This document shows positions 25,971-33,498 of a DNA stretch of 64,000 nt, one piece after another; within the stretch, counting starts at the first letter, position 1, and every line of letters begins with the position of its first letter. The translations under genes and the position numbers were made by a program. The notes under the pieces were generated by a model that had not been told where the DNA came from, did not search any database, and was given only the letters and a program-made list of their open reading frames with translations. The DNA comes from DYJE01 sp041660385 (GTDB taxonomy: Bacteria; Desulfobacterota; Desulfobacteria; Desulfobacterales; Desulfolunaceae), in contig JBAZWJ010000018.1 of assembly GCA_041660385.1 (NCBI GenBank), positions 1 to 64,000 on the forward strand, written 5' to 3'.

Positions 25971-26084
25971 AAAAGAGAGCGGTTGCAGCCCGAATTCGAT
26001 AATAAATAGGTAGACTGTTAATGTGGAAACAACCCGGGTGGACATCCCGGGAATCATAAAAAACCGGATTAAGAGGAGAAGGAC

Positions 26085-27749
26085 ATGATGAAAAGAAGTA
26101 AACGCGGATGGACATGGCAAGCCCTTGTGGCTCTGGTCGTTTCGTGCCTGTTTTTGACTGCTCCGGCGGTTGTGGGTGCTGAAGATACCGAGACCCTTAA
26201 GAAACAGGTCGATGAACTGAAAAAACAGGTGGACGACATGGGTGACCGTCTGAACAAGGCGGAAGTTCACACGGCCACAGACAAGCTGGCTCTGGGTTTT
26301 GAGCTTAAAACAACGGCCTGGTCCGTTCATTACGAAGACGCTCTGGCCGCACCGTCCGCCCTTGTGAATGGTTTTTTTGTCAACTACGACGGCACACCAA
26401 CCGGCGGGTTCAATGGAGCCACTCTGGCACAGTTCCAGGGAGCCATGGCCAACATGGCCATGGGTGGAATGATTCCCCCGGCTGATAAATACAATGCGGA
26501 CAACGACATCCTTTATACCACCCGGTTCAGGATGAACATGAAATCCAAAGTGAACGACAACCTGAACTTCATGGGCAGACTTTCCGCTTACAAAGTCTGG
26601 GGTGACAGCACCGGCGTCAACTTCAACCACGGAAGCATGAGTGACGTCAGCCTTGACGGCACAACCGCCAGCGTACCCAGAGGAGACACCATCCATCTGG
26701 AACGGGCTTACATGAATTATAAAAATGAAATCGGATCTCTTCCTTATAACTTCTCTCTTGGTCGTCGTCCCTCCACCGAAGGTCCTCCCCTTGAATATGC
26801 GGCCAACAGCCTGGAAGGCGGGTCGCCTTTTGGTGCGGTGATCAACTGGCAGTTTGATGGTGCGTCCCTGTCCTTCGCTCTTGAAGATGCAACAGGTATT
26901 CCCGGCGCTGAATTTAAACTCTGCTACGGTATGGGTTTTGAAAGCGATTACGGCAACAGCGGGTCCATGTCTTCCAATCCCCAGGTGGATGATGTTCATC
27001 TGATGGGATTTATTTCAGAGCTTTATAACAACGACGTGACCAGTGTGGGCCTGATGTATGCGTTCGCCCCTGATCTCACCGACGGTTTTGCCGGAACAAC
27101 AGTGATGCCGTTCATCGTTTCCAAGGCGGACATGAACTATGATGGCGTCTCAGAGTATTACTTCGAACCCAACAGTGGCGGGTTCATCAGCCGCATGGAG
27201 CCGTCTGCCAATATCGGTGACTGGCACGCAGCGTCCCTTCTTATGAGAACCAAACTGGAAAAGATGAATGACATTGATCTGTTCTTCTCCAGCTCATTCA
27301 GTTATACTGATCCATCTCAAATTTCTAATATGCCCTTCTATGAAATGATGGGTATGGGTCTATTAAGCTCCAACGGCGTTCTTGAAAGCCACAGTGGATA
27401 CAGCTTCTACACCGGATGTCAGATTCCCATGCCGGGAAAAGGTAAACTCGGACTCGAATACAACTGGGGTTCCAAATACTGGTTCAACTTCACCGGAGCT
27501 GAAGATTCACTCGCAGGCAGCAAACTGGCCGCCCGTGGTCAGGTCTTTGAAGCTTATTATCATCAGCCTGTTGTTGAAGACCATTTCTTTTTGACCCTTG
27601 GCGGACGTTATTACGATTATGATTACACTGGCAGCGGAAATCCATTGGGTGCACCGGTCAAGATAACCGAAGTGATGTCCACCGATGCCCTTTTCCCTGT
27701 GACCGACAAGGTCTGGGACATATACCTGTCAGCAAACATGAAATTCTAA
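26085..27749 (+). CDS. DUF3373-type outer membrane porin
   Basis: This 554-residue protein has a signal peptide (about 1-31, GA-ED), then a short heptad stretch (TLKKQVDELKKQVDDM) like the trimerising coil of porins, and a long beta-rich domain ending in an aromatic (NMKF). Such a terminus is typical of outer membrane barrels. The text resembles DUF3373 proteins found beside multiheme cytochromes in Geobacter and sulfate reducers. AAGAGGAGAAGG precedes the start, and it is the first gene after the sigma-54 promoter. A role in passing substrate or contacting cytochromes at the outer membrane is inferred from context. Confidence 0.78.
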   Translation: MMKRSKRGWTWQALVALVVSCLFLTAPAVVGAEDTETLKKQVDELKKQVDDMGDRLNKAEVHTATDKLALGFELKTTAWSVHYEDALAAPSALVNGFFVNYDGTPTGGFNGATLAQFQGAMANMAMGGMIPPADKYNADNDILYTTRFRMNMKSKVNDNLNFMGRLSAYKVWGDSTGVNFNHGSMSDVSLDGTTASVPRGDTIHLERAYMNYKNEIGSLPYNFSLGRRPSTEGPPLEYAANSLEGGSPFGAVINWQFDGASLSFALEDATGIPGAEFKLCYGMGFESDYGNSGSMSSNPQVDDVHLMGFISELYNNDVTSVGLMYAFAPDLTDGFAGTTVMPFIVSKADMNYDGVSEYYFEPNSGGFISRMEPSANIGDWHAASLLMRTKLEKMNDIDLFFSSSFSYTDPSQISNMPFYEMMGMGLLSSNGVLESHSGYSFYTGCQIPMPGKGKLGLEYNWGSKYWFNFTGAEDSLAGSKLAARGQVFEAYYHQPVVEDHFFLTLGGRYYDYDYTGSGNPLGAPVKITEVMSTDALFPVTDKVWDIYLSANMKF

Positions 27750-27758
27750 TGGCGTCGT

Positions 27759-27864
27759 AAAAAGACCCATCTGCGGCGTTATAGTTTTTGGCCGGACGTT
27801 CGACATACGAACGTGTATGCCTTCACGCCCGGCCAAAAACTATGCCTTGCATATGGGCCTTTTT
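27759..27864. repeat. Long palindromic repeat element, copy 1
   Basis: Arms of about 36 bases (AAAAAGACCCATCTGCGGCG to TTTTTGGCCGG, and its inverse) enclose a 33-base centre. The core GGCCGGACG...CGCCCGGCCAAAA recurs at 44475-44562. It lies between the porin gene and the small cytochrome gene, so it may fold in the mRNA and attenuate expression of the later genes. Confidence 0.8.
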
Positions 27865-27954
27865 CCATAGCCATCGCAAGACTTTTTAAGAGCTTATCAA
27901 TTCTAATTGTTAGATAAGACCGTTGAAACCATAATAGAAAGGATGAATGAAACC

Positions 27955-28293
27955 ATGAAAAAAACACGTATAATTACCATGATGATCGTAGCGCTGGTCT
28001 GTTTTGCCTTTACCGTTCATGCGGAAGAGGGCGATAAACGGAAAGGGAAATACGCTTATCGCAACGTTTTCAAGACTTGCCATGCCCAGAATGCTTCAGT
28101 GTCTGATAAACCCACTATAAACCCGGATGCAAAAACCCAGGCCCAATGGAAAAAAGTTTTTGAAACCAAGGATTTCGCACAGTTCGGTTGCAAGGATGTC
28201 TGGGCGAAACTTTCAGAAGAAGACCTGAAAAACATCAGTGCTTATCTGGTTTCAGGTGCGGCTGATTCACCCACGCCAGCAAAGTGCAAATAG
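27955..28293 (+). CDS. Small periplasmic cytochrome c-like protein with a single-cysteine heme motif
   Basis: This 112-residue protein has a signal peptide (about 1-23, VHA-EE). The region where a class I cytochrome has CxxCH reads F39-K-T-C42-H43, so the first cysteine is replaced by phenylalanine. The rest (GKYAYRNV before, KLSEEDLKNISAYL after) still looks like a cytochrome c fold. Two other cysteines (79 and 111) are far away. If it binds heme, only one thioether is possible; otherwise it has lost heme. ATG 27955 gives the cleanest signal peptide; ATG 27943 is too close to its ribosome site. It lies between the porin and octaheme genes. Confidence 0.65.
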   Translation: MKKTRIITMMIVALVCFAFTVHAEEGDKRKGKYAYRNVFKTCHAQNASVSDKPTINPDAKTQAQWKKVFETKDFAQFGCKDVWAKLSEEDLKNISAYLVSGAADSPTPAKCK

Positions 28294-28309
28294 AATAATG
28301 ACGAAAGAA

Positions 28310-28512
28310 CGAACATCGAACATCGAACGCCCAACATCGAACATAAAATGAAGGATCGTGCCATTTTATATTTTGGTGAAAAGGCCAGCGAACGCGAATA
28401 AAAAAGTTTGTAATTAATAATTTATTCAATACCAAGTCGATAGAATGTTTCAACAAAACGACGGCGGTGGTGCTGCAATCCATTCAATGTTCGATGTTCA
28501 GTGTTCGATGTT
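28310..28512. repeat. Inverted-repeat-flanked element (GAACATCGAAC family)
   Basis: Tandem GAACATCGAACATCGAAC at 28310-28343 is mirrored by TGTTCGATGTTCAGTGTTCG at 28482-28512, leaving about 140 bp between the arms. The centre has no gene that I recognise. The element separates the small cytochrome gene from the octaheme gene. A short phrase of similar type (AACGTCCAACGTCC) precedes pyrB at about 50828. It looks like a non-coding dispersed element. Confidence 0.7.
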
Positions 28513-28576
28513 AAAAAACCATCTCCGTGGATTGGGGGAAATGGGAAAATGAATGATGTATATGGGAATAGACACT

Positions 28577-30154
28577 ATGCCTGATATTAAGTGGTTTAAA
28601 CACATGGTCATGGGCTTGTTGTTTCTGGTTCTTGCGGCTCTTCCCGTCATGGCTGAGGAAGGTAAGGCGAAAAAAGCCCCGGCAGACTGGATGATGAAAA
28701 ACGAACGGATCAAGGCCGGTCACAGCAAGTATCCGATACTTCAGCAGGATTTCAAATCCGGTGACGAGATCACCAAGGCGTGCCTGACCTGTCACACCCA
28801 CGCCGACAGTGATTTCAGAAAAACCATTCACTGGACCTGGCTGGTGGAAGGGCCGGATAAAGACACGCCAGTGGGAAAATCCGGTTATTCCCTTAACAAC
28901 TTCTGCATATCCACCAACAACATGAACAGCAAGAGCTGTCTTGACTGTCACACGGGGTGGAATGGGAAGGCGGGCGAAATCAACTGTCTGTCCTGTCATG
29001 GTCAGGTCAACTTCAATTTCAATGAAGCCTTCGATGATATTCCCTATTTCACGGAGCAGGGTGACGAAGAATCCAAAATGATGGCCGAAGATCTTAAATC
29101 TGAAATGAAAACAGCAGTCCATTCCGTGGGGGTTCCTGAACGAAAGAACTGCGGAGAATGTCATTTCAAAGGCGGTGGAGGCAACGGAGTGAAACACGGA
29201 GATCTGGATACATCGCTCACCAATCCGCCCAGAGAACTTGATGTGCATATGTCTCCTGATGGCGGAAATTTTACCTGTACCCGCTGTCATACCACTCAGA
29301 TGCATGCTGTGGCGGGTCGAACTTACACTCTGCCAGCCTCCACCACACGAAAAAGTCTTCTGGACGATGACCTGGCTTCAAAGATCACTTGCGAATCCTG
29401 CCACAGCTCGACTCCGCATAAAAATGATGCGAAACTGAACGACCATACGGACAAAGTGGCCTGTCAGACATGCCACATTCCCACCTTTGCCCGTGGCGGA
29501 TTGCCCACAAAAGTGTGGTGGGACTGGTCCAAAGCAGGGGTTCTGAAAGACGGTCAGAAAATTAAGACTGAAGATTATATGACCATCAAAGGAGAAATGC
29601 GATGGGCCAAAGATGTGAAACCCGAGTATTACTGGTATAACGGAACCGTTCGAACCCTCACCTTGCGCGATTCCATCGATCCGTCGGGCGTGGTCAAGGT
29701 CAACGAACCTTTAGGAAATATGTATGAAAAGCATTCACGGATAACTCCCTTCAAGCTGTTCAGAGGAAAACAACCTTACGACACCAAAACCAATAAGCTG
29801 CTGGCACCTCTCCTGTCCGGGGCAGAAGGATACTGGGAAACACTGGATTGGAAAAGTGCTTTTGAAAAAGGTATGGCTCCCATGGGCATTCCTTTCTCCG
29901 GCGAATGGAGCTTTGTGGAAACCACCTCCGTCTTTCCCACCACTCACATGGTGGCCCCTGCGGAGAACGCCTTGTCCTGCATCGAATGTCACAGCAGGAA
30001 TGGCCGGATGGATAAACTGGCGGGATTTTATATGCCAGGAACAGGTCGGTCCAACCTGATCAGCATAGCGGGCTGGGTGCTGGTTCTGTTGACTCTGATT
30101 GGCGTTTCGGGGCATGGTGTTCTGCGCGTGGTGTCAAAAAGGAGGAATTCATGA
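28577..30154 (+). CDS. Octaheme cytochrome c (octaheme tetrathionate reductase-like)
   Basis: This 525-residue protein has a signal peptide (ALPVMA-EE) and eight CxxCH motifs in order: CLTCH, CLDCH, CLSCH, CGECH, CTRCH, CESCH, CQTCH and CIECH. The layout resembles octaheme tetrathionate reductase (OTR), whose Shewanella member reduces tetrathionate, nitrite and hydroxylamine. A C-terminal membrane helix (about 495-518) anchors it in the periplasm. The start ATG 28577 follows GGGAATAGAC; ATG 28553 is an alternative. The stop overlaps the cytochrome b start (ATGA). It probably takes electrons from quinol through that subunit. The physiological substrate is open. Confidence 0.87.
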   Translation: MPDIKWFKHMVMGLLFLVLAALPVMAEEGKAKKAPADWMMKNERIKAGHSKYPILQQDFKSGDEITKACLTCHTHADSDFRKTIHWTWLVEGPDKDTPVGKSGYSLNNFCISTNNMNSKSCLDCHTGWNGKAGEINCLSCHGQVNFNFNEAFDDIPYFTEQGDEESKMMAEDLKSEMKTAVHSVGVPERKNCGECHFKGGGGNGVKHGDLDTSLTNPPRELDVHMSPDGGNFTCTRCHTTQMHAVAGRTYTLPASTTRKSLLDDDLASKITCESCHSSTPHKNDAKLNDHTDKVACQTCHIPTFARGGLPTKVWWDWSKAGVLKDGQKIKTEDYMTIKGEMRWAKDVKPEYYWYNGTVRTLTLRDSIDPSGVVKVNEPLGNMYEKHSRITPFKLFRGKQPYDTKTNKLLAPLLSGAEGYWETLDWKSAFEKGMAPMGIPFSGEWSFVETTSVFPTTHMVAPAENALSCIECHSRNGRMDKLAGFYMPGTGRSNLISIAGWVLVLLTLIGVSGHGVLRVVSKRRNS

Positions 30155-30777
30155 AAAAGATGTATCTGTACTCAAGGTACGAGCGTTTCTGGCACTGGCT
30201 CCAGATGGTATTTATCATTATTCTTATGATTACCGGTTTTGAAGTGAACGGCCTTTACACATTATTCGGTTACAAAACAGCCGTGGCTATCCACAGCTTT
30301 GTGGGCGTGACCTGGCTGATAGCCTTTTTTGTATTTGTTTTCTGGCTTTTTACCACTGGCGAATGGCGGCAGTACATCCCTACAACAAAGAAAATGTTCG
30401 ATGTGGTCCGATATTATATGTTCGGGATTTTTAAAGGAGAGGCCCACCCTGTTCCCAAGCGGAAAGATGCCAAACATAACCCGCTCCAGCGACTGAGTTA
30501 CCTGATTCTTGCTGCGGCTCTTCTGCCTCTTCAGATGATTACAGGTCTTCTTTACTGGCAGTATAATTCCTGGGAAGCATGGGGTATCAACGGTTTTCTT
30601 TCCCTACAGGTTCTGGCATCTGTTCATATAGTTCTGACTTTTTCCATCCTGATGTTTGTCATTGTCCATGTCTACATGACCACCACCGGCCACACCGTGA
30701 CCGCCCACGTCAAAGCCATGGTCACAGGCTGGGAAGAAGTGGAGGACGATTTTACATCTGAGTTTGAAAAACGTTAA
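30151..30777 (+). CDS. Membrane cytochrome b (b561/Ni-Fe hydrogenase type) partner of the octaheme protein
   Basis: This 208-residue protein has four to five membrane helices and histidines suited to two b hemes: ERFWHWLQ, AVAIHSFVG, LASVHIV and MFVIVHVYM. It belongs to the di-heme cytochrome b561 superfamily that links quinol to periplasmic multiheme proteins. Its start overlaps the octaheme stop by 4 bases (ATGA), so the two are coupled in translation. It is the last gene of the module. Confidence 0.85.
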   Translation: MKKMYLYSRYERFWHWLQMVFIIILMITGFEVNGLYTLFGYKTAVAIHSFVGVTWLIAFFVFVFWLFTTGEWRQYIPTTKKMFDVVRYYMFGIFKGEAHPVPKRKDAKHNPLQRLSYLILAAALLPLQMITGLLYWQYNSWEAWGINGFLSLQVLASVHIVLTFSILMFVIVHVYMTTTGHTVTAHVKAMVTGWEEVEDDFTSEFEKR

Positions 30778-30865
30778 AAACATATCGGGTTTCAGGCTGA
30801 TGACATTCTCAGAGTTGACGTGGATTTATGCCCCCAATGCTGTTGACTTAAGAACCAGATGGATA

Positions 30866-30910
30866 AATTCCGCTTCAAGGAGCGTGTTTAAGTGAGGCGG
30901 AGTTCTTTAT
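30866..30910 (+). terminator. Weak hairpin after the cytochrome b gene
   Basis: An 11-bp stem (AATTCCGCTTC with GAGGCGGAGTT, two G-T pairs) and a 17-base loop are followed by CTTTATC. The T-tract is poor. It lies 90 bp after the last gene of the module. The remainder of the gap 30778-31129 shows nothing else. Confidence 0.35.
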
Positions 30911-31129
30911 CACCACGGACGCTTTTCGAATGTTTAACGTCCAAGACACCCTTTGATCATTTAAGAAGCTCGATACACAAAGCCGACCCGGAATCCATGA
31001 TGGCACGATACGAAAGATCTTGTCATGTCGCGCGATTTTGTTTATGGATGGTTTTATTCAATGCGATGTTTTAGAAATGCGATATCGGCTATGCCAACAT
31101 AAAACACTGTCCTGCGATTTGAGGCTCTC

Positions 31130-31588
31130 ATGTTAAAAAAACTGGAAAAAGTGATCAAGATCTGGGGTGTTCTCGATGTGATGACCATCCTGTGGTACAT
31201 GGGATGGAGCATATCCAAGAACCAGATGCCTTTTGTCTATGACATCAAACACCAGTTCTTGAATGCCGCACCCCAGATCGGCATGGGCACAGCAATAAGC
31301 CTTTCAATCATCGTTTTTGCGGCCTATATGTCTCTGATCATTTCAGGCTATTTTCTTTTCCGGCTGAAAAAAGCCGGGGTGGTTATCGCCTGTATTCAAA
31401 GCCCGCTCCGGGTACTCACCATCATTCCTGCGTCTGTTTTTTTCCTGTTGTGGCCTTTGAGCACGATATTCGACAGCCCCAGCGCAGCCATCGGTTTCAG
31501 CCTTACCCTTCTCGTGGAACTTATAAAAGTATCATCTATGATTGCCTGGTGGGTTTTGTCGAATCGAGCCAAAAATGTGAAGCTGTAG
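31130..31588 (+). CDS. Four-helix integral membrane protein of unknown function
   Basis: This 152-residue protein has four hydrophobic helices (about 12-28, 50-78, 84-106 and 118-142) and a basic C-terminus. I do not recognise the family. It stands alone between the cytochrome module and a convergent ATPase gene. No clear ribosome site was found before ATG 31130. Confidence 0.6.
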   Translation: MLKKLEKVIKIWGVLDVMTILWYMGWSISKNQMPFVYDIKHQFLNAAPQIGMGTAISLSIIVFAAYMSLIISGYFLFRLKKAGVVIACIQSPLRVLTIIPASVFFLLWPLSTIFDSPSAAIGFSLTLLVELIKVSSMIAWWVLSNRAKNVKL

Positions 31589-31627
31589 GGTGAAAAAAGC
31601 ATAGTGAAACCCATTTATTCTATGCTC

Positions 31628-33097
31628 TTAAAAGCATAAAACCTTGTTAAAACATGAAAGAACCTCATCTCTGTGATGGGTCACATAGATCATCGTTGTT
31701 TCGGGGATCTGGCCAATTGTTTCAATAAGCTGCAAAACGTTTCGCCTGTTTACAGGGTCTAAGCCCTGGCAGGGTTCATCCAGAATCAGAAGCGAAGGTG
31801 ATTTGACCATGGCTCTGGCGATGAGAACCAGCTTCTGTTCGCCAAAGGAAAGATGGGTGAAAAGAGTGGCGGCTTTTGTTTCAAAACCCAGAATGGAAAT
31901 CCAGGAACGGGCGGTTGACATGTGGTCTGCCGAAGGCTTCCTGTAAAGTCCCACCGAATCGAAAAACCCCGATAACACCACATCGAACACTGTCAAATCC
32001 CTTTGATATCGCATTTGGAATTCCGAAGACACCAGGCCGATGCGTTTCTTGATGTCCCATATGGATTCTCCGCTGCCCCTTCGTTGTCCGAATAGATAAA
32101 TCTCGTTTGCGTAGGCCTGGGGGTTGTCTCCGGCGATGAGACTCAAAAGGGTGGATTTGCCGCTGCCGTTGGGGCCTTTGACCATCCATTTCTCACCTTG
32201 TCTGACTCTCCATGAAAGACCGTTTATCACCGACAAGCTGCCGTAGCACACGTGGATATCACGCATGACGATCATATCCGAATTGGGGCTGTGGTTTTTT
32301 AGTGAAAAAAGGCGTTGAATGGCCTGTTTTGTTGCATTGCAAAATTGACCATAAAGAGTCTCCATAAAGGCTGGGGTAAGGAGGGTCTCTCTCCGGCCCT
32401 GGGCCACAACCCGGCTGTCTTTGAGACAGATGATATGCCGGATGGCGGAAGGGAGGGCGTCGAGTCGATGGGTTACGAAGATCAGCTGGACGCCCTGCCT
32501 GATCAGATGGGCGATGAAATCCGAAAGCTGCTCCCGGGACGGTGCGTCCAGCCCCTCCATGGGTTCGTCAAGAATGAGAAGTCTGGGTTTTGAAAGAAGG
32601 GCCTTGGCCACCAGGACTTTTCGAAACTCCCCTGTGGAAAGCTTTGTGATGTTTCTGAGGAGAAGATGGGATATGGCCGTGATGTCCGCAATTTTTATGA
32701 TATGGGAAATGTCGGGCAGTGGATGATCTTGAACAGATGATTTCAGCATATCCCATACGGAGGTGAAATCCAGAACATGACCGCTGTAATGTCGGGAGTC
32801 TTCTTTCCGTGACTCGGAAACGAAAAGACGTTTTTGCATCTCGAAAGACACCACGGCGATGTCACGGCCTGGATCGAAATCGGGACGAGTATCCATGGTC
32901 CCTTGAACCACGGGAAGTTCACCGATCAGCAGCCGGGTTAGGGACGTTTTGCCCGACCCGTTGGGGCCGATCACCGCCCAGCTCACGCCGTTTTCAATGG
33001 TCCAGGTTGTGTCAGAAAGAATTTTTCTGTCCCTGATCCGGGTGGTGACATGATGCAATGTTATGAGGGGGGATATGGTACTCATGCCCGTTAACAT
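31628..33097 (-). CDS. modF: Double ABC ATPase, ModF/PhrA-like
   Basis: This 489-residue protein has two ABC ATPase domains and no membrane part, with the length and N-terminal pattern (SWAVIGPNGSGKT) of Escherichia coli ModF. Domain 1 has a degenerate signature, LSTGEFRKV, and LLILDEPMEGLD. Domain 2 has GPNGSGKST, LSFGEQKLV and LLILDEPCQGLD. ModF sits next to molybdate transport genes in E. coli but its role is unclear; it has also been called a photorepair protein. A second in-frame ATG at 33085 is possible. In this window tungstate import and AOR genes make a link to oxyanion handling plausible but unproven. Confidence 0.75.
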   Translation of the reverse strand: MLTGMSTISPLITLHHVTTRIRDRKILSDTTWTIENGVSWAVIGPNGSGKTSLTRLLIGELPVVQGTMDTRPDFDPGRDIAVVSFEMQKRLFVSESRKEDSRHYSGHVLDFTSVWDMLKSSVQDHPLPDISHIIKIADITAISHLLLRNITKLSTGEFRKVLVAKALLSKPRLLILDEPMEGLDAPSREQLSDFIAHLIRQGVQLIFVTHRLDALPSAIRHIICLKDSRVVAQGRRETLLTPAFMETLYGQFCNATKQAIQRLFSLKNHSPNSDMIVMRDIHVCYGSLSVINGLSWRVRQGEKWMVKGPNGSGKSTLLSLIAGDNPQAYANEIYLFGQRRGSGESIWDIKKRIGLVSSEFQMRYQRDLTVFDVVLSGFFDSVGLYRKPSADHMSTARSWISILGFETKAATLFTHLSFGEQKLVLIARAMVKSPSLLILDEPCQGLDPVNRRNVLQLIETIGQIPETTMIYVTHHRDEVLSCFNKVLCF

Positions 33098-33498
33098 GAA
33101 TCATCCAAATTGTTTTTTCAACCCTTTTGCCAGGGCAATCGCATATCTTTTTTGAGAGCCAAATATAAAAAGCGACGCAGCCAGCCGTATAGCGCAATAG
33201 CCCCCTTGTTATCTCTTACGGGGATTCTCCCCGGAACGAGGGCAGGAGATGCTCCTGTTTGGTTTACCTTTTTTAACTTCATGGCCTGAAGTGTAAAAGA
33301 AATGATTGACTAAAACCGGATCTTGAAATAGATTTCCCTTATCTTTACGGGTACATCGATAGATATGATGTATTATTATCAATGGTTTTAAGCTTGTTGC
33401 TGTTTAGTTCACTTTCGCCCGGATCATTTGACACCGTTGTTAGCCCGAGTAGTTTATACTGAAACGTCCACCGGTTATCAGGAAACGACAAACGGATT
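33098..33498. other. Intergenic region with a hairpin repeat
   Basis: This 401-bp gap between divergent genes contains CGGGGATTCTCCCCGGAACG at 33219-33238, related to the repeat at 17774-17834. Otherwise it is AT-rich. No promoter can be placed with confidence. Confidence 0.45.

Noticed and set aside
25938..26999. 353-codon minus-strand frame opposite the porin
   Set aside because: It would overlap the sigma-54 promoter and the porin signal peptide; no domain is recognised.
30892..31074. 60-codon open frame between cytochrome b and the membrane protein
   Set aside because: Overlaps the hairpin, lacks a ribosome site and resembles no family I know.
33429..33455. TTGACA upstream of the REC-GAF-PAS kinase as a sigma-70 promoter
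   Set aside because: The nearest TATACT-like box is more than 20 bp away, outside the usual spacing.
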